Assembly: GCA_964420455.1 (NCBI GenBank) | Contig: CAYQTO010000001.1 | Span: 19,654-83,653 of the forward strand | DNA from: CAYQTO01 sp964420455 | GTDB taxonomy: Bacteria > Sumerlaeota > Sumerlaeia > SLMS01 | DNA length: 64,000 bases | Reading direction: 5' to 3' | Shown here: piece after piece, positions 61,211 to 64,000 of the stretch | Layout of the letters: every line of letters begins with the position of its first letter | Numbering within the stretch: position 1 is the stretch's first letter | Translations under genes and position numbers: made by a program | Notes under the pieces: model-generated | The model's input: only the letters and a program-made list of their open reading frames with translations | Databases searched by the model: none | Told to the model about the DNA's origin: nothing

Positions 61211-62812
61211 TCAGGGCGCCTCCATGGCTTCGAGCGGCATGGCGACGGCCACCATGCGTGGCTCGCCCATGTTTCCGACCCGATCCACCCCGACAACGGC
61301 GACTGTTCCCACGGGATCCCCTTCCACCTCGACCTCCCGCGTGTCCAGCCCTTGGTTCGCGGCCTCTGTCATGGTCATGGTTCCCCGCAGCGGCAGGGTC
61401 GTTTCGGTCGTTCCGGCCGGCATGATGCCTTCCATGGCCCATGCGTCGCCCCGCTTTGCGTAGACGATCCAGCGGAAGGACGCTTCGCGGCCTTCCGGGG
61501 TCCAGCGCACCCGCACCGCGTTCTCTGCTTCGTTCGCCACCGCGGCCACGTCCGGTGCCTCCGGGCCCTCGTCGTCGAGCCATGGCGAGGGCGGCACCAG
61601 CGCCGGTTCGCTGTACAGGCCGTCCTTCAGCCGCTGGGCGATTTCCGATTCGCCGAGGAACATCTTCATGCTGAAGTGTACTGTTCCCGTCGCGCCGGGC
61701 ATCCCCCGCGCCACGAGGATCTGGTTGGGAATCTCGTCGGGATTGTGACGGGAATCCTCGGGGTTGGCATATCGGCTTGTGAACAGGCCGGGCCAGATGT
61801 TCCGCCCCTCGGTGTTGTTCTCGATCCACCACCCGAGGAGGAGCGGGAAGCTCTGGGGCACCTGGCCGATGGGCCAGTAGAGCTGTGGCGTGAAGTAGTC
61901 CACCCACCCCTCGTTGATCCACTTACGGGCGTCCGCATAGAGTACCTCGTGCTGGTTGAAGCCGCGGATGTCGCGCGGGTGGGACGGTTGCCAGATGCCG
62001 AAGGGGCTGATGCCGAACTTTACGTGGGGCTTCTCCTCCTTGATGGCGGTATACAGGTTCTGGATGAAGATATTGACGCCGTCGCGGCGCCAGTCTCCAC
62101 GACTCATGTTCCCCCCGTTTTCAAGGTACGCCTGCCAGGAGTCCTCGTCCGGGAAGTCGTCGCCGTTGTTGTAGGAGGGGTAGGGGTAGAAGTAGTCGTC
62201 GAAGTGAATGGCGTCGACGTCGTAGCGGGTGACGACATCCATGACGACGGCGAGGGAGTGCTCGCGGACCTCGGGGAGGGAGGGGTCGAGCCAGTAGTAG
62301 CCATCGTCGCCGAGCTGGCGGGCGAGTTCCGGGCGCTTCTTCACGATGTGATTGTCGGATATGGTCTTCGTGGCGGGATGGTTCGCGCGGTAGGGGTTGA
62401 ACCACGCGTGGAGTTCCATGCCGCGGGCGTGGGCCCCGTCGATCCAGAACTCGAGCGGATCGTAGTAGGGGTCCGGCGGGGTGCCCTGCTCGCCGGTGAG
62501 GTAATAGGACCAGGGCTCGATCGTGGACGCGTAAAGGGCGTCGCAGTGGGGACGCACCTGAAAGATAATGGCGTTGAGGTTCATCTCGGCGGCACGATCG
62601 AGGATGGCGACCGCTTCGGCCTGCTGCTGCTCGGTGGTCAGGCCTGGCTCTGACGGCCAATCGATGTTCGCGACGGTTGCCACCCATGCCGCGCGGAACT
62701 CCCGCCGCGGTTCGGGGAGGTCATTCCCTTCGGCTGCCGATACCATCGAGGCGGAGCAGGCCAGAGCCAGCGCCATAGCCGCACCGGCCAAACGTGTCAG
62801 GGGGCGGAACAT
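61211..62812 (-). CDS. GHL10-type glycoside hydrolase (DUF187), exported
   Basis: A 533-residue exported protein with a signal peptide (LTRLAGAAMALALACSASMVSA) and a TIM-barrel domain of the GHL10/DUF187 family (YngK-like). Diagnostic segments are REFRAAWVATVANIDWPS, NAIIFQVRPHCDALY, RGMELHAWFNPYRAN, DAIHFDDYFYPYPSY and KFGISPFGIW. The last 100 residues form a fibronectin-like strand domain (AVRVRWTPEGREASFRWIVY). Family members are thought to cleave bacterial surface or wall polysaccharides; the exact bond is unknown. The ATG at 62812 has AAGGTG upstream. It diverges from the PhyH-type gene. Confidence 0.92.
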   Translation of the reverse strand: MFRPLTRLAGAAMALALACSASMVSAAEGNDLPEPRREFRAAWVATVANIDWPSEPGLTTEQQQAEAVAILDRAAEMNLNAIIFQVRPHCDALYASTIEPWSYYLTGEQGTPPDPYYDPLEFWIDGAHARGMELHAWFNPYRANHPATKTISDNHIVKKRPELARQLGDDGYYWLDPSLPEVREHSLAVVMDVVTRYDVDAIHFDDYFYPYPSYNNGDDFPDEDSWQAYLENGGNMSRGDWRRDGVNIFIQNLYTAIKEEKPHVKFGISPFGIWQPSHPRDIRGFNQHEVLYADARKWINEGWVDYFTPQLYWPIGQVPQSFPLLLGWWIENNTEGRNIWPGLFTSRYANPEDSRHNPDEIPNQILVARGMPGATGTVHFSMKMFLGESEIAQRLKDGLYSEPALVPPSPWLDDEGPEAPDVAAVANEAENAVRVRWTPEGREASFRWIVYAKRGDAWAMEGIMPAGTTETTLPLRGTMTMTEAANQGLDTREVEVEGDPVGTVAVVGVDRVGNMGEPRMVAVAMPLEAMEAP

Positions 62813-63024
62813 AAGCACACCTTTTCGAAGGATGGGGGTTAGTTGCTCCCAGCACACGAAGGGCACGCACGCCGTGTGGCAAACGGATTCCCGGGTCACC
62901 AATCAACGCTCCACCACTTTGCCATTCTTTACTTGCCTATCGGTGACCTTGCCTGTCAGAGATTTCAGACACGTCGCGGGAGCGAAACCGTTTCAACCCC
63001 GCTTTTTTCAAGGAGGAGCCCCCC

Positions 63025-63873
63025 ATGCCCCCAGCCGTCGACCAGCTTCCCGACCTGAACAGCCTTCACGACCTGCCTCCCGACCGGATCGAGAAATTCC
63101 AACGTCTCGGCCATACCGTCGTCCGCGGCCTCTGCAATCGGGAGGAGCTTGACGCCTACCTTCCCGCCATCGCCGAAGGGGTCGAATCCTACCGTCAGGA
63201 AAAGCTGAAGCTCGAGGACCGGGACACCTATCACAAGGCGTTCATCCAGGTGGCCAACCTCTGGCGCAGGAGCGAGGCGGTGAAGCGCTTCGTGATCGCG
63301 CAGCGCTTTGCGAAAGTTGCCGCCGACCTCCTCCAGTGTGACGGCGTTCGCATCTATCACGACCAGGCCCTCTTCAAGGAGCCGGGCGGTGGCCACACCC
63401 CCTGGCACCAGGACCAGTTCTACTGGCCCATCGACACCAGGAAAACGGTCACCATGTGGATGCCGTTCGTGCAGGCCCCCATCGAACGCGGCGCGCTGAC
63501 CTTCGCCTCCGCCCTTCAGGAAAAGGGCGCCCTCGTTCACCTTCCCATCAGCGACGCCTCCAAGGAATGGTTCACCCGCTACATGATCGAGCACGACGTC
63601 GATTTGCAGACCTATGAGCTCGATCCGGGCGATGCCACCTTCCACATGGGCTTTACCCCCCACAAGGCGCCCGGGAACGCCACCGCCGAGATGCGCCCGG
63701 TGATGACCATCATCTACATGGACGCGGAGGCACGCGTGTCCGAGCCGGTGAACGACGCCCAGCCGTTGGATCTCGAGGCCTGGTTCCCCGGCCTGAAGCC
63801 CGGCGACCTCGCCGCGAGCCCCATCAATCCCTGCGTTTGGCACAAGGACCCGTCGAGAATCGACGCCGTCTAG
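63025..63873 (+). CDS. Phytanoyl-CoA dioxygenase family protein
   Basis: A 282-residue Fe(II)/2-oxoglutarate dioxygenase. The facial triad is His128 and Asp130 in HTPWHQDQFYWP, with the distal His at about 213 (GFTPHKAPGN). An Arg in EMRPVMTIIYMD should bind 2-oxoglutarate. The family hydroxylates diverse substrates and is abundant in Planctomycetota and related groups. There is no signal peptide. An AAGGAGG stands nine to ten bases before the ATG. A GC-rich inverted repeat and T-run follow the stop. Confidence 0.93.
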   Translation: MPPAVDQLPDLNSLHDLPPDRIEKFQRLGHTVVRGLCNREELDAYLPAIAEGVESYRQEKLKLEDRDTYHKAFIQVANLWRRSEAVKRFVIAQRFAKVAADLLQCDGVRIYHDQALFKEPGGGHTPWHQDQFYWPIDTRKTVTMWMPFVQAPIERGALTFASALQEKGALVHLPISDASKEWFTRYMIEHDVDLQTYELDPGDATFHMGFTPHKAPGNATAEMRPVMTIIYMDAEARVSEPVNDAQPLDLEAWFPGLKPGDLAASPINPCVWHKDPSRIDAV

Positions 63874-63922
63874 CACGCTCGCCGTCTCCCCGGTGCGCCG
63901 GGGTCCGCCGCCTCTTTTCACC

Positions 63923-63974
63923 GCCCTGCTGCCGGAGCCTCGCCCCTCCCCAGCAGGGCCTCACTTTGTTTTTG
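63923..63974 (+). terminator. Probable terminator after the dioxygenase gene
   Basis: A perfect 9-bp stem (GCCCTGCTG at 63923-63931 and CAGCAGGGC at 63951-63959) with a 19-base loop is followed by TTTGTTTTT (63966-63974). A smaller hairpin, CCCCGG-TGCG-CCGGGG, lies just upstream (63888-63903). The long loop makes this less than certain. Confidence 0.5.
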
Positions 63975-64000
63975 ACGACACCCGAGGGGGCTCACTTAAT

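Noticed and set aside
1..64000. CRISPR arrays, insertion sequences, phage genes or rRNA
   Set aside because: I looked for regularly spaced repeats, transposase motifs, phage structural genes and rRNA segments on both strands and found none.

Overview
The window looks like chromosomal DNA from an uncultured, diderm, free-living bacterium with roughly 65% G+C. A run of ten Ns at 21737-21746 marks a scaffold join, as in a metagenome assembly. Signs of an outer membrane and peptidoglycan are lipoprotein signals, a PBP4-type D-Ala-D-Ala carboxypeptidase and DapF. FHA-domain signalling proteins, a tiny bS22/AURKAIP1-like ribosomal protein, a phytanoyl-CoA dioxygenase relative and a GHL10 glycoside hydrolase recall Planctomycetota, Hydrogenedentota or Sumerlaeota. 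The sequence alone does not fix the phylum. No phage, insertion sequence, CRISPR array or rRNA was found; one tRNA (Glu-TTC) is present.

Layout. 0-1 kb: the 5' part of a J-like/TPR protein that runs off the left edge. 1.2-9.1 kb: cupin, carboxypeptidase Taq, YicC, a small membrane protein, PrxQ peroxiredoxin, RsmB-type rRNA methyltransferase, alanine dehydrogenase and two exported proteins of unknown role. 9.2-15.4 kb: tRNA-Glu, MoeB/ThiF, a lipoprotein, a PIG-L deacetylase coupled to an FHA-GAF-sigma-54 activator, and PBP4. 15.4-18.2 kb: feoA-feoB plus a Cys-rich feo accessory protein (ferrous iron uptake). 18.2-22.8 kb: M50 protease, trpS, scpA-scpB and a gap-broken possible L,D-transpeptidase. 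22.8-28.3 kb: sppA, dapF, an FHA-GGDEF diguanylate cyclase, speE and a two-domain fasciclin protein. 28.5-31.9 kb: bS22-like gene, STAS protein, response-regulator/PP2C phosphatase, glycosyltransferase and YjbQ. 32-35.7 kb: two tandem CorC/HlyC-type membrane proteins and a further membrane protein. 35.7-47.6 kb: a nitrogen block in which glutamate synthase and glutamate dehydrogenase each lie downstream of their own Crp/Fnr-family regulator, with a GGDEF-EAL protein and a metallophosphatase between them. 47.9-54.3 kb: ftsK, an unknown protein with very biased codon use, argH, a methyltransferase-like protein and a small membrane protein. 54.3-60.0 kb: zinc-ribbon protein, a large tail-anchored TPR protein, recN and a GT39-like membrane glycosyltransferase. 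60.2-64 kb: DUF1232 protein, efp, a GHL10 hydrolase and a PhyH-type dioxygenase.

The genome is compact. Same-strand neighbours often overlap as ATGA, GTGA or TTGA, and five convergent pairs overlap at their 3' ends. Signalling is dense: two FHA output proteins, a partner-switching pair, two cyclic-di-GMP proteins and two Crp/Fnr regulators. Most of the rest is housekeeping. The least explained signal is a short AT-rich word, GTCTATA/TATAGAC. I counted it 18 times inside genes, in all three codon phases, with an orientation that changes across the window.
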